64,000 nucleotides of DNA from Anatilimnocola floriformis (GTDB lineage Bacteria; Planctomycetota; Planctomycetia; Pirellulales; Pirellulaceae): NCBI RefSeq assembly GCF_024256385.1, contig NZ_JAMLFW010000001.1, forward strand, positions 744,001-808,000, read 5' to 3'. Made by a program: the position numbers and the translations under genes. Position 1 is the stretch's first letter; every line of letters begins with the position of its first letter. Below the pieces are notes generated by a model. The model saw only the letters and a list, made by a program, of their open reading frames with translations, was not told the DNA's origin and ran no database searches. Of this stretch, positions 17,942 through 26,627 are shown piece after piece.

Positions 17942-18508
17942 ATGAATTCACCATCGATTGCCCGTCCAGCACCGATCGCAGGCGAGGAGCTGCGCGTCCC
18001 GCTCTCGATGGCCGTTGGGATCATCGGCATGGGCTTTGTCGCCTTAATCTTTGGCGGCGGCATTGCGTTGCTCACTTGGCGGAGCTTTACGTTCGGCGGT
18101 CCAGCCGGCGAATATACCTTCACCGACTACGCAGGTTGGTTTGGCCTGTTCCTCGGCGTGTGTGGACTGCTGCTGATTCCCGCCGGCGTGCTGCTCCTCT
18201 TCAATCGCGGCGCTCTGGTGCTCGGTCAGGACCGGCTGCAATACGTCGTCAACCGTCGGAAGGTGATCACGCAGATTCCTTATCGCAACATCGCCCGCAT
18301 GGAGATTGCCACGGACGAAATCGGCGCACGCTTCATCGGCATCGAACTAGCCAATCTCGCCGATCCGGAGACCTATCATCCTGACGCCACCGGCTGCCAA
18401 GATCTTTCCGGTTGGCACTACAAGATCGAGAACAACTCGCCGCGGTTCCCTCTGGAGCAGATCTATCAGCATATCGCGACTCAAGCGAACGCGACGCGAC
18501 GGAGTTAA
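17942..18508 (+). CDS. Hypothetical membrane protein with two transmembrane segments
   Basis: A 188-residue protein. Two hydrophobic helices (about 23-45 and 62-87) form a hairpin, and the C-terminal half is a soluble beta-rich domain that resembles bacterial membrane-attached PH-like domains (residues about 90-180, with Arg-Lys-Val-Ile-Thr-Gln-Ile-Pro-Tyr). The start lies 9 bases after the multihaem cytochrome gene, with an AGCAGG site in that gene's end, so co-translation is likely and a role near that protein is possible. Its stop codon overlaps the stop codon of the convergent gene at 18505. I do not recognise a specific function. Confidence 0.75.
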   Translation: MNSPSIARPAPIAGEELRVPLSMAVGIIGMGFVALIFGGGIALLTWRSFTFGGPAGEYTFTDYAGWFGLFLGVCGLLLIPAGVLLLFNRGALVLGQDRLQYVVNRRKVITQIPYRNIARMEIATDEIGARFIGIELANLADPETYHPDATGCQDLSGWHYKIENNSPRFPLEQIYQHIATQANATRRS

Positions 18509-18903
18509 TCGTAAGCCACCACCAGCTTCGTCTTGATCCCCGGCTTCTTGGCAAACGGCACGGCTTTCAGTTCTTCAATGTTCTTGATGATCGGCAACGG
18601 CTGTTCGACATCCGGAAATTTATAGAGCGGCGTCATCTCACCGGTCGCAGGATTGAAGATCGAACTCGCCGGCGCGGGGCCTGCTTCGCCGCGATTGAAT
18701 TTGAGATAGACGAACTTCTTGCTGGCCGGATCGAAGGCCGTGTATTGCTCGAACCGCCGACCGCCGCCGAAGTTCACTTTATACGTGACTTCGTCTTCAC
18801 CCTCGCCGCTGCTGATCACGTAGCCAGATCCTGCCGAGGCCACGTTCACCGCGAGCAGCGAAATCAACAGCCAAGCCGACGTGCGAAAGTAAGTCGCGTT
18901 CAT
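18505..18903 (-). CDS. Small secreted hypothetical protein
   Basis: A 132-residue protein with a clear signal peptide (about 1-24, ending Ala-Ser-Ala) and a mature part rich in beta-strands, beginning Gly-Ser-Gly-Tyr-Val-Ile. No catalytic motif or Cys pattern is visible. ATG at 18903 with GGAAAG upstream; an in-frame TTG 60 bases earlier would add a basic stretch and is less likely. The gene sits downstream of the map terminator and so is probably its own unit. It is convergent with the membrane protein gene, sharing the bases of both stop codons (18505-18508). Function unknown. Confidence 0.72.
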   Translation of the reverse strand: MNATYFRTSAWLLISLLAVNVASAGSGYVISSGEGEDEVTYKVNFGGGRRFEQYTAFDPASKKFVYLKFNRGEAGPAPASSIFNPATGEMTPLYKFPDVEQPLPIIKNIEELKAVPFAKKPGIKTKLVVAYD

Positions 18904-18921
18904 GTGAGCTTTCCGGATAAG

Positions 18922-18950
18922 AGAAAACGGCCTCGCCGATCTGGCGAGGC
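18922..18950 (-). terminator. Intrinsic terminator after map
   Basis: GCCTCGCC at 18930-18937 pairs perfectly with GGCGAGGC at 18943-18950. On the minus strand the stem is followed by CGTTTTCTC, so it ends transcripts from map. Confidence 0.75.
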
Positions 18951-18993
18951 ATTTCGTTCTCAACCTCGAATATCCGGCCGTTGCATTTGAACG

Positions 18994-19752
18994 TCAACCG
19001 ACCGCTTCCGAACGCGTCGCAATAATCGGCTCGCCGTGCGTGATGATCACCGTGTGCTCAAACTGTGCGGTGCGGTTGTGCGGATGACCAATCAGCGTCC
19101 AGCCGTCAGCGGCTTCGTTGACTTGTGTGCAGTGTGTGGAAAGAAACGGCTCGACGGCAATGACTTGACCCAGCCGCAGCCGCCGACGATCGCTGTGGTT
19201 GCAATAGCTGACGATCCCTTCCGGCTCTTCGTGCAACTTCCGGCCGATGCCGTGGCCGGCGAGGTTCCTGAGCACTTTGAAGCCGTGCGACCTGGCAACT
19301 CGTTCGATGACCCTGCCCAGCTGATTGATGGCAGCTCCCGCGCGAGCATCGGCCAGCGCGGCATCGAGTGCCAACTTCGTCGCGTGGCACAGCAGCGAGT
19401 TCGACTTCGCAGCCGGCGGCACCACCACCGTGCCGCCCGTATCGGCGAAGTAGCCAGCAAACTCGGCCGAGACATCGACATTCACAATGTCGCCAGCCTC
19501 GATCACTCGCGCCCCGGGAACGCCGTGCGCGGCTTCCTCGTTCACGCTGATGCAGGTGTGGCCGGGGAAACCATAAGCAATTCTCGGCGCCGACCTAGCG
19601 CCAAAATGCTCCAGCAACTTGCCGCCGATTTCATCCAGCTCGACCGTCGTCATGCCGGGCTCGACGGCTGCCAGCATCGCATCGCGAACCTTGGCCACGA
19701 TCCGCCCAGCCCGCAAGATGCCGTCGAGATCACTTTGGTTTTCAATAGTCAT
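18994..19752 (-). CDS. map: Methionine aminopeptidase type I
   Basis: Removes the initiator methionine from nascent proteins (252 residues, normal for the short bacterial type I). All five metal ligands are visible in order: two Asp in Asp-Val-Ser-Ala-Glu-Phe-Ala-Gly-Tyr-Phe-Ala-Asp-Thr-Gly, His in Gly-His-Gly-Ile-Gly-Arg, Glu in Val-Glu-Pro-Phe, and Glu in Gln-Phe-Glu-His-Thr. The substrate-side His is in Phe-Pro-Gly-His-Thr. The ATG at 19752 has AAGGAAG upstream; the frame continues upstream but without family similarity. It is divergent from the DUF4365 gene and not next to secY or infA, where map is often found. Confidence 0.96.
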   Translation of the reverse strand: MTIENQSDLDGILRAGRIVAKVRDAMLAAVEPGMTTVELDEIGGKLLEHFGARSAPRIAYGFPGHTCISVNEEAAHGVPGARVIEAGDIVNVDVSAEFAGYFADTGGTVVVPPAAKSNSLLCHATKLALDAALADARAGAAINQLGRVIERVARSHGFKVLRNLAGHGIGRKLHEEPEGIVSYCNHSDRRRLRLGQVIAVEPFLSTHCTQVNEAADGWTLIGHPHNRTAQFEHTVIITHGEPIIATRSEAVG

Positions 19753-19962
19753 CGATTTCTTCCTTGCTCGCCGTTCCGTTTCACCTAGTTTGTCCAACGA
19801 TGCCTGAATTGTTGGGCGTCCCTCTATACTCGATCCTATCGAGCAACCTCCTACAACACTTCGGCCCGCAAAGCCGCAAATCGATGCCTGAACTGCTAGC
19901 ATCGGCCCTTCGGTTCATCTAGGTTGCAATCAGTCGTTATGCTATTTTGGCCGTGAGCATTG

Positions 19963-20517
19963 ATGATGTCCGATTCCGAAGACAGTCACCGCCCGCAGCG
20001 TAAACGGCGGACGCGCGAGCATGTGCTGGAAGATATCAGCGAGAATCACTTGGAGCGATTCGTTCTGCTGACAGGGCACATCCTGCGACGTCCCCGGCGC
20101 GACTATGGCGTCGATGTCGCGATGTTCCACTTTGCGAAGGATGGTGCGATCGAGAGCGGAGAGGTTCGTTTCCAACTCAAGGCGACCGATGCTTTGAATT
20201 TGATCCAGCAAGGATCTGTCATTTCGATGACGATCAAGACCGGAGACTTGCACTATTGGCAACTCGAAATTTACCCCTTCATTCTGGTCGTCTACGACGC
20301 GGCAGCCGACCGCGCCTTCTGGTTGCACATTCAAGAGTATGTCGGGCTGCATCCCGATTGCTTGGATCCTGACCAGGACTCCGTTCAGGTTCATATTCCA
20401 ACTTCCAACCAGTTGACGATTGAATCCATCGCAGCTTTTCGCGAGATGTCACTTCGAATCGTACAAGAGCTCACAGGTTCCGAGGAGCGTCCCGATGACC
20501 GCCGAAAACCAAGATGA
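19963..20517 (+). CDS. DUF4365 protein with PD-(D/E)xK-like nuclease signature
   Basis: A 184-residue protein of the DUF4365 type. Key elements are Arg-Asp-Tyr-Gly-Val-Asp-Val (near residue 50) and Val-Arg-Phe-Gln-Leu-Lys-Ala-Thr (near 73), which together look like the Asp...Gln-x-Lys core of Mrr/PD-(D/E)xK nucleases. The N-terminus is basic (Lys-Arg-Arg-Thr-Arg), compatible with nucleic acid binding. ATG at 19963 or 19966 is plausible; no clear ribosome binding site is seen. The last 23 bases overlap the start of a HicA-like gene in a different frame, implying translational coupling. Nuclease activity and any defence or toxin role are inference. Confidence 0.75.
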   Translation: MMSDSEDSHRPQRKRRTREHVLEDISENHLERFVLLTGHILRRPRRDYGVDVAMFHFAKDGAIESGEVRFQLKATDALNLIQQGSVISMTIKTGDLHYWQLEIYPFILVVYDAAADRAFWLHIQEYVGLHPDCLDPDQDSVQVHIPTSNQLTIESIAAFREMSLRIVQELTGSEERPDDRRKPR

Positions 20518-20767
20518 GCTGACGTTTGACGGACTCCAAAAGTTCTTGTTTCGCGTGGGTTTTGAACAACCGGCCAGGGTCAAACAATCGCTTGCCTTTC
20601 GTCATCCTGCGTCGGGCACGATCATTGTCCTCTCGATCCCAGCCGACAACCGAACGGTCCGCCCCGCAGACCTGCTATCAGTACTGATGCGGCTGGAGTA
20701 CGCGGGTTTGGCGAGCGACGCTGAATTGCTGCAGTTTCGCGCAGGCAAATTGCCGCTGGCTTCTTAA
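20495..20767 (+). CDS. Small HicA-like partner of the DUF4365 protein
   Basis: A 90-residue protein starting inside the DUF4365 gene (23-base overlap), with GAGGAG upstream of the ATG. The pattern Leu-x-x-Phe-Leu-x-x-x-Gly-Phe, then Phe-Arg-His-Pro-Ala-Ser-Gly-Thr, then a Val-Arg-Pro-Ala-Asp-Leu-Leu helix resembles the dsRBD-like fold of HicA mRNA-interferase toxins. The usual catalytic His in Gly-Ser-His is replaced here by Gln-Ser in Val-Lys-Gln-Ser-Leu-Ala-Phe, so a toxin of normal type is doubtful; it may be a binding partner or inhibitor. The tight overlap argues that the two proteins work together. HicA relation is by eye only. Confidence 0.6.
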   Translation: MTAENQDELTFDGLQKFLFRVGFEQPARVKQSLAFRHPASGTIIVLSIPADNRTVRPADLLSVLMRLEYAGLASDAELLQFRAGKLPLAS

Positions 20768-20799
20768 GAACGGTTGCACGAAGTGCCTGTTGCGGACAA

Positions 20800-21498
20800 T
20801 TAACGGCTCCGCGAGAACCACCCGCGAATGAGGCCGGCTTGATAAAACTGCACCGGCGCCGAAAACCAGCCGAGCTCGATGATCGACTCGATCGCCGCGG
20901 CGGGCAAAATCGCGACATCCTGGCGATAGGCTTCGCGCATCTTTTCAATCGTGGCAGGCGAGACTTCGGGCGTCGTCGCCATCATCCGCACCCACGGCCT
21001 CAGCAACTCTTCGAACTGCTTCGTCTCCGTCGCCGCCGATAGTTCGGTATTTACCAGCATGCCACCGGACCGCAGCCGCCGCGCGATCGAGCGAAAGAAT
21101 GCGGTCCGCGCCGACGGATCGAGAATGAACTGCGAGACGAGGAAGCAGGTCGCCCCGTCGTAGGCCTCTGCGTCCGGCAGTGAATCGACGGTTCCTTCGT
21201 GAAAAGAACATCGCGCCAAGAACCCGCCGGCCTCGGCTCGACGACGGCAAGCCTCAAGCATGGCGCCCGACAGATCGAGCGCCATGAAATCCCAACCTGG
21301 AAATGCTCGCGCTAGATGCTCGAGCTCCGCACCGGTGCCGACACCAACGCAAAGAACCCTCGCCCGCGCAGGCAACTCGGCAAACAGCGACTCAAGCAGT
21401 AAGTGAAGCGACTCTCGAATCGGCGCCAGCTTCGCCCATCGCGCGTCGTAACCCGCTGCTTGTTGATCGAAGAGGTGTTTGAGTTGTTGGTCGTCCAT
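20800..21498 (-). CDS. SAM-dependent methyltransferase, class I
   Basis: A 232-residue class I methyltransferase. Motif I is Val-Leu-Cys-Val-Gly-Val-Gly-Thr-Gly (about residue 48-56), followed by Met-Ala-Leu-Asp-Leu-Ser (acidic SAM-ribose contact) and Ala-Thr-Cys-Phe-Leu-Val-Ser-Gln-Phe as the motif IV region. The N-terminal Asp-Gln-Gln-Ala-Ala-Gly-Tyr-Asp is typical of small-molecule methyltransferases. ATG at 21498 is chosen as the start of the conserved helix; no clear ribosome binding site is present. It faces the DUF4365 pair convergently with 32 bases between stops. The substrate cannot be inferred. Confidence 0.87.
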   Translation of the reverse strand: MDDQQLKHLFDQQAAGYDARWAKLAPIRESLHLLLESLFAELPARARVLCVGVGTGAELEHLARAFPGWDFMALDLSGAMLEACRRRAEAGGFLARCSFHEGTVDSLPDAEAYDGATCFLVSQFILDPSARTAFFRSIARRLRSGGMLVNTELSAATETKQFEELLRPWVRMMATTPEVSPATIEKMREAYRQDVAILPAAAIESIIELGWFSAPVQFYQAGLIRGWFSRSR

Positions 21499-21539
21499 GA
21501 GAAACTGTATCAGAGTATCAGAGAAAACAAACGCAATAC

Positions 21540-21905
21540 TCAAACAGCAGGATAAGACACTCGCCCTTGTTGAGGATCGTACACGGCCAAGCCGTTTTTG
21601 TGGGCGAGTTGGGTGACGAAGCGTTGCACGTTCTCGGCTTGCGACCAGACACAGGCCATGATGACATGCCCTGGAGAGCGATCGAGCGCACAACTCCACG
21701 GACAATAGTCGTGATCATCAACCATCTCGTCCGAGATCGAATCGATTTCGGGATAACGCGCGGTTAACTCCTCATAGAACGCGTCGACCGCTGGATGCGG
21801 CGTCACGCCATCCCGCCGCTCCTCGCACAGGTCGGCATATAGTTTCTCGGCCTGCTTATCGGTCAGCCGCTTGGTGGTGTGCCAGACGCCGAGATCGAAG
21901 CTCAT
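21540..21905 (-). CDS. Conserved hypothetical protein
   Basis: A 121-residue acidic, soluble protein beginning Met-Ser-Phe-Asp-Leu-Gly-Val-Trp. I recall this start from a widespread family of short uncharacterised proteins that includes many actinobacterial and planctomycete members and may include immunity-type proteins. It has no signal peptide and no catalytic motif that I can name. ATG at 21905 with GGAG upstream. It lies 41 bases upstream of the methyltransferase on the same strand, so the two may be co-transcribed. Function unknown. Confidence 0.72.
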   Translation of the reverse strand: MSFDLGVWHTTKRLTDKQAEKLYADLCEERRDGVTPHPAVDAFYEELTARYPEIDSISDEMVDDHDYCPWSCALDRSPGHVIMACVWSQAENVQRFVTQLAHKNGLAVYDPQQGRVSYPAV

Positions 21906-21963
21906 GGAAGGTCTCCAGTCTAGTGTGTTGCCACACCGAGCACTTTAACAACATTCCATACGC

Positions 21964-22005
21964 AAAAAACCCGGCTGATCTCTCAACCGGGTTTCGTATT
22001 TTTTT
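21964..22005 (-). terminator. Intrinsic terminator after rpoD
   Basis: AAACCCGG at 21967-21974 pairs with CCGGGTTT at 21987-21994, with T runs on both sides, so it can act in both directions; on the minus strand it would end rpoD transcripts. Confidence 0.8.
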
Positions 22006-22028
22006 GATGGGAAGCTTTATTCGCTGCT

Positions 22029-22080
22029 CAGCCCCTCACCCCAACCCTCTCCCCGGAGTACCGAGGCGAGGGAGTTAGGA
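22029..22080. repeat. CCCTCACCCC-family repeat next to rpoD
   Basis: CCCCTCACCCCAACCCTCTC followed by an inverted tail GGCGAGGGAGTTAGG. It lies between the terminator and the rpoD stop codon. Confidence 0.85.
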
Positions 22081-22093
22081 GAGGAGACCGAGC

Positions 22094-23668
22094 TTAATCG
22101 AGGAAGCCGACCAACTCTTGGCTGCGGCTGGGTTGCTGCAGTTTGCGGACGGCTTTGGCTTCGATTTGGCGGATGCGTTCGCGGGTCACTTTGAAGATGT
22201 GGCCGACTTCTTCCAGCGTGTAGCTGTAGCCGTCGCCGAGGCCGTAGCGGAGCTTGATGATTTCGCGTTCGCGGTAGCTGAGTGTTTTCAAGACTCGGTT
22301 GATGCGATTGCGGAGCATCTCTTGCGAGGCGCCGGTGGCGGGGCTTTCGGCAGTGCCGTCCGGCAGCAGGTCGCCGAAGTGGCTGTCTTCGCTGTTGCCG
22401 ACAGGGCGATCGAGGCTGATCGGGTAGCGGCTCATGGCGAGGACGCGGCGAGCTTCGTCGACGGTCGTCTTTGCACGGCGGGCCGTTTCTTCGATCGTGG
22501 GCTCGCGGCCAAGCTCTTGGAGGAGCTGGCGCGAAACGTTGCGCACGCGGCTCATCGTTTCGACCATGTGCACCGGAATGCGAATCGTCCGGCTTTGATC
22601 GGCGACCGCACGGGTGATGGCTTGGCGAATCCACCAGGTGGCGTACGTACAGAACTTGAAACCGCGGCGATATTCGAACTTATCGACGGCTCGCATCAAA
22701 CCGGCGTTGCCCTCTTGGATCAGATCCAGGAACGACAAACCACGGTTGCGATACTTCTTGGCGATCGACACCACGAGACGCAAGTTGCCTTCCGACAGTT
22801 CGCGCTTAGCTTGCTGATATTCGGTGTAGACCACCTTCAGCAACTTGACGCGAGCCTTCAAGCTCGAGGGAGTTTCTTGAGCAGCAACCAGGATGCTGCG
22901 GAGTTCGCTCTGCCACGGCTTGCGGTCGGCGGCGGGTCCCTTTTGCAATTCGTGAGCATGAATCTTGGCGCGAAGTTCTTCGACGCGAGCGTGGAAGTCT
23001 TCGAGCGTGCGAATCATCTGTTCAATGCGTTGGGTACGTAAACCCAATTCTTCGACCAGGCGAACGCACTTGCGACGGCGACGGCTGAGGCGAACCCAGG
23101 CAATCTTGCGCTTGGTCTTGGGGGCCGATTTGCTCATGGCGAGCAAATAGTCCTTGCGATTGCGCTTCAGCAGGATTTCGAGGCACTTCAGGTTGTGGGG
23201 CAACCGGCCGAGGATTTGATCCTTTTCGAGGCGGTCGGTCACCGAGACCTGCACGGTGCGGTCGAAGGGCAATTCGCCTTCGTGCACGCGCTTCAGCACC
23301 TTGTAGGCTTGTTGGATCACATAGTCGCATTCCAGCAGTTTGGTGCGGAAGCGGCGACGGGTGACTTCGATCTTCTTGGCGAGATAGATTTCCTGCTGCC
23401 GGGTGAGCAGTGGAATTTCGCCCATTTGGGTCAGGTACATGCGAACCGGGTCGTCCGACCACGATTCGGAGTCCTCACCCAGGCTCATCAGTTCTTCGTC
23501 ATCCAGCTTGACGGGCGCATCGGCATCGGCGGCGCCATCGACGACATCCAGATCCGCAGTATCGTCATCCAGTTCGAGTTCGGCGACGGCTTGTACGGCA
23601 AAGCCTTCGTCTTCTTCCGGAGTACGGACTGCGTCGTCATCAAATTCATCGAGCATTGCGTCGAACAA
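22094..23668 (-). CDS. rpoD: RNA polymerase primary sigma factor
   Basis: Sigma-70 family factor of 524 residues that directs RNA polymerase to housekeeping promoters. Visible parts are an acidic N-terminus (region 1.1-like, rich in Asp), region 1.2 ([11 protein letters not shown]), region 2 with Asn-Leu-Arg-Leu-Val-Val-Ser and Ala-Thr-Trp-Trp-Ile-Arg-Gln-Ala, region 3, and region 4.2 with [10 protein letters not shown]. A basic insert of about 130 residues separates regions 1.2 and 2. I take TTG at 23668 as the start because AGGAG is 8 bases upstream; the first ATG (23656) would be too far. Upstream is a long gene-free stretch, suggesting complex control. Confidence 0.95.
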   Translation of the reverse strand: MFDAMLDEFDDDAVRTPEEDEGFAVQAVAELELDDDTADLDVVDGAADADAPVKLDDEELMSLGEDSESWSDDPVRMYLTQMGEIPLLTRQQEIYLAKKIEVTRRRFRTKLLECDYVIQQAYKVLKRVHEGELPFDRTVQVSVTDRLEKDQILGRLPHNLKCLEILLKRNRKDYLLAMSKSAPKTKRKIAWVRLSRRRRKCVRLVEELGLRTQRIEQMIRTLEDFHARVEELRAKIHAHELQKGPAADRKPWQSELRSILVAAQETPSSLKARVKLLKVVYTEYQQAKRELSEGNLRLVVSIAKKYRNRGLSFLDLIQEGNAGLMRAVDKFEYRRGFKFCTYATWWIRQAITRAVADQSRTIRIPVHMVETMSRVRNVSRQLLQELGREPTIEETARRAKTTVDEARRVLAMSRYPISLDRPVGNSEDSHFGDLLPDGTAESPATGASQEMLRNRINRVLKTLSYREREIIKLRYGLGDGYSYTLEEVGHIFKVTRERIRQIEAKAVRKLQQPSRSQELVGFLD

Positions 23669-25037
23669 GGGGAGTGCTCCTACGGCGTTTCAAACGGGCG
23701 GCTACGAGTGAGGGGAAACAGTCGCAGTTACCGCCAGAGTGTGTTCAAAAATACTGTGTGCGAATCAGCCAAATTGTTTCAGGCGAATCAGTGGGTCAGG
23801 GAAACAGGTTGAAAACTCATTCGGTGATTGGAAAGGTACGCATCGAATTGTACGCAGGCGACAGGTGTCTGGATTGCTGCGAAAAGTTGATTTCGCAAAC
23901 GGAAGGGTGGCGGACTAACGCCAAGGCCGGTTTCGACTGGCAATGTCGACTTGCGACATAGCCAATAGAAAAGCAACGGGCCGATCTTCCCACAATGCAA
24001 ACAAATGTAACACCGATTCGAATCGAGGCTGCCTCACGTGCTGAAATGGAAGGAGATTGCGAAAGGGTAAACTGTAGTGGCTGTGTTTTGCTGCGAGTAC
24101 GCAGGAGGTCTTCTGCATCCCTCTCAACTTAACTCAACCGATCAGCCGTACGTCTTACGCAGGCCCACCAGTTTCGGCACGAGGAACATTTCTCCAATCT
24201 GGACCGAAGCTTCAGGATCACTAACCGACATCCAATAAAGGAACACCGCGGCTCGGCTGGGCTCGGTTCAACGGGTCTGAGTGACTCAGACGACGATGAA
24301 CAGGAACGGCGGAGCGGGATTCTACTTGGGTTGCTCAGCAACAGGCTGTCGTTCAGTGGTGGGTCGCTTCAATCTCGAACGGGTTGAGTGATGGAATCAG
24401 GCACGTCCTCTCGGCTGGTTGTGGTGGCCGTCGGATGCTTCGCCGAAGGAAAATATCGAGCGAAACAAACGAACAAGCAGTTAACCCACAACTTGGCCTA
24501 AGAACATGCCCCCGAGTGCCTTCTGTTCCCATCCTCAGCCACGCAAGCTGCCTTGGCAGCGCCAGCCTGAGCGATGAATCCACATTATTGGTGGGAAGGG
24601 ATATCAATCGCGGCTTGGCCGTGGCTTGCCTAATTCTAACTACGGTAAGTGCCAGGGCTAGTAGCGATGATAAGGAAAAGGACAGAAATCTGACGTAGGG
24701 GGTTCGGAGTGAGTTCCCCGCATTTTCGGGCGAAAAAGGAGGTTGCGGATTGACGCGGCGCATGTGCGGAAGTGCTAGCGGCTGGGCAGAGAGCATGCAG
24801 ATGTGAGAAGACAAAACGCAGAACCGAAAGGCGAAAACCGGCAATGGAAAATTAGCCTACGTTAGCATTCCGTTTACGCAACTCAACTTCGCCTCCTTGC
24901 TCCTGAATTCTGCTTTCTTCGTTCTGCATTCGCCTCGTCTTCCGCCTCCCGTCCTTCACCTCCTTCCCCCCGTCGTCGCCACAGAGCAAAATGAGCCAAA
25001 CTCCAGTCCGCAAACCACTTTGAAGAAAACGTCCGCC
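23669..25037. other. Gene-free stretch of about 1.4 kb upstream of rpoD
   Basis: No open frame here has a ribosome binding site or a recognisable protein; the longest (24353-24844, minus) looks like chance. Base composition seems less GC-rich than the flanking genes. 24860-24960 is a pyrimidine-rich run with short repeats of the type CAGAATTC/TCTGCATTC. I see no tRNA, insertion sequence or clear promoter. It probably holds the rpoD promoter region and decayed sequence. Confidence 0.6.
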
Positions 25038-25853
25038 ATGTCTGCTGTTGATCTGAAGGGGCAAGTCGCCGTCGTCACCGGCGCTAGTTTGGGAATTGGC
25101 GAAGCCACGGCTGTTGCTCTGGCGCGGGCTGGGGCCAGCGTGATCGTCAATTACCGCTCGCATCGCGAACAGGCCGAAAAAGTTGTCAAAGAGTGCGAAG
25201 CGGCAGGTGGACAGGCCGTTGCCGTCGCGGGCGATGTCGCTGAACAAGCGGCCGTCGAGAATCTAGTGGCCGAAGCGGTGAAGAACTTCGGCAAGCTGAC
25301 GATCGCCGTCAGCAACGCGGCGTTCAGCGATCGCGAGGTTTTCTATCAGGCCGACATGGCTGGTTTTAAGCGGACAGTTGATGTGACGATGTGGGGCGCG
25401 TTCTACCTGATGCGGGCCGCCACTCAGCAGATGATCAAGCAGGGTGAGTCTTCGCCGGGAGTACCCGGAGGCGGCTCGATCGTGCTGGTCAGTTCGCCGC
25501 ACGCGTTCATCCCGGCGCCGCGGGCGATGGCTTACAACATGTCGAAAGCCGCTGTCGAGCACATGGCCCGGACCGCTGCGATCGAGGTTGCTGAGCATCG
25601 CATTCGGATCAACGTCATCCAGCCCGGCTGGACCGACACTCCCGGCGAACGAAAGTTCGCCAGTGAAGACACATTGCAAACGGCCGGCGCAAAAATTCCG
25701 CTCGGCCGTCTCGGCACCCCCGCCGAAATGGCCGAAGGAATTTTGTTCCTCGCCGATCCGAAGAACACGTATCTCACCGGCGCCGCACTCCTCATCGACG
25801 GCGGCATCAGCTTACCGTGGTGGGCGAACCGGGGCTCGGCAGCACCTGGCTAG
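25038..25853 (+). CDS. Short-chain dehydrogenase/reductase (glucose-1-dehydrogenase-like)
   Basis: A 271-residue classical SDR. Cofactor motif Thr-Gly-Ala-Ser-Leu-Gly-Ile-Gly at 14-21, then Asn-Tyr-Arg-Ser at the end of strand 2, which favours NADP(H). The catalytic set is intact: Ser-Ser in Leu-Val-Ser-Ser-Pro and Tyr-Asn-Met-Ser-Lys. The NNAG-type motif reads Ser-Asn-Ala-Ala. The C-terminal Pro-Gly-Trp-Thr-Asp-Thr-Pro and Thr-Gly-Ala-Ala-Leu-Leu-Ile-Asp-Gly-Gly are standard. ATG at 25038 by alignment to the family start; no strong ribosome binding site is seen. Sequence resembles glucose 1-dehydrogenase/FabG-type enzymes, but the true substrate is open. Confidence 0.92.
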   Translation: MSAVDLKGQVAVVTGASLGIGEATAVALARAGASVIVNYRSHREQAEKVVKECEAAGGQAVAVAGDVAEQAAVENLVAEAVKNFGKLTIAVSNAAFSDREVFYQADMAGFKRTVDVTMWGAFYLMRAATQQMIKQGESSPGVPGGGSIVLVSSPHAFIPAPRAMAYNMSKAAVEHMARTAAIEVAEHRIRINVIQPGWTDTPGERKFASEDTLQTAGAKIPLGRLGTPAEMAEGILFLADPKNTYLTGAALLIDGGISLPWWANRGSAAPG

Positions 25854-25942
25854 TTGGGAATGTAGAATGCAAAACGCAGAATGCAGAATGAATTTGCATT
25901 CCCTCGTCTCCCATCTCTCGTCCCTCATCCCTTTGGCCACTC

Positions 25943-26509
25943 ATGCAACTCTATCTCGTCCCTTGCCACTGTGGTCAGCAGGTTCGCGTCCGCCCGAGTC
26001 AGGCCGGCGAACAATTGACTTGCCAATGTGGCGCGACCGTCTCGGTGCCGACGATCCGCGGCCTGAAGCAGTTGAAGACGGTCGACGATGAGCAGGTGCA
26101 AACGGCTCCTGCTGCGCCCATGTGGCAAGGCCCCGCTTTCGCGATCGGCTTGCTTGCGCTCTTCGCGGGCGCGATTGTGCTCGCCGCCAATGCAATTTAT
26201 GTCCCGGCTGAGTTGGCTTACCAACCACAGCACCTCGGCTTGACCGAAGAAGATATCAAGCGAGCCGAAGTTCCCGTGGCCGACCTTGGCATTGACGATC
26301 TGTATAAAGAATTCCGAGCACTTGCCACGCATGGCCGAAATGAAAACAGCGAGTACCTGGCCAGTCAGGCCGATCAAGCGCGCCGCAGTGTGCGACAACG
26401 GCAGACAACGGGCCTGGCGTTGACCGCCATGGGAGTGTTGTTGACGATCGCGGGCCTCGCGCCGCTGTTGGTAGGACGGACCAGTAGTCCGGCTCGAGCA
26501 GCGAAGTAA
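25943..26509 (+). CDS. Zinc-ribbon-like membrane protein, hypothetical
   Basis: A 188-residue protein. The N-terminus has two Cys-x-Cys pairs (Cys-His-Cys at 8-10 and Cys-Gln-Cys at 27-29), the short zinc-ribbon pattern common in planctomycete membrane proteins. Transmembrane segments are predicted at about 66-88 and near 160-178, with a polar, helical stretch between them. The ATG at 25943 has no strong ribosome binding site. It stands alone between an SDR and a TolC-type gene, both on the same strand but with gaps of 89 and 118 bases. Function unknown. Confidence 0.72.
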   Translation: MQLYLVPCHCGQQVRVRPSQAGEQLTCQCGATVSVPTIRGLKQLKTVDDEQVQTAPAAPMWQGPAFAIGLLALFAGAIVLAANAIYVPAELAYQPQHLGLTEEDIKRAEVPVADLGIDDLYKEFRALATHGRNENSEYLASQADQARRSVRQRQTTGLALTAMGVLLTIAGLAPLLVGRTSSPARAAK

Positions 26510-26627
26510 GACGCGTGCTTTCACGGAGTGAAAGCCGACAGTGCGACAGCAGTGCTGGCAATAAATTACGGTCTATCGCGAAGTTACGGCCTCTAGGGGT
26601 GCTGCTGAATCTGCCGATGAACTCAGC

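Noticed and set aside
24353-24844. Possible 163-residue minus-strand gene in the gene-free stretch
   Set aside because: No start signal, no domain, composition rich in Leu/Arg/Ser as in chance frames.
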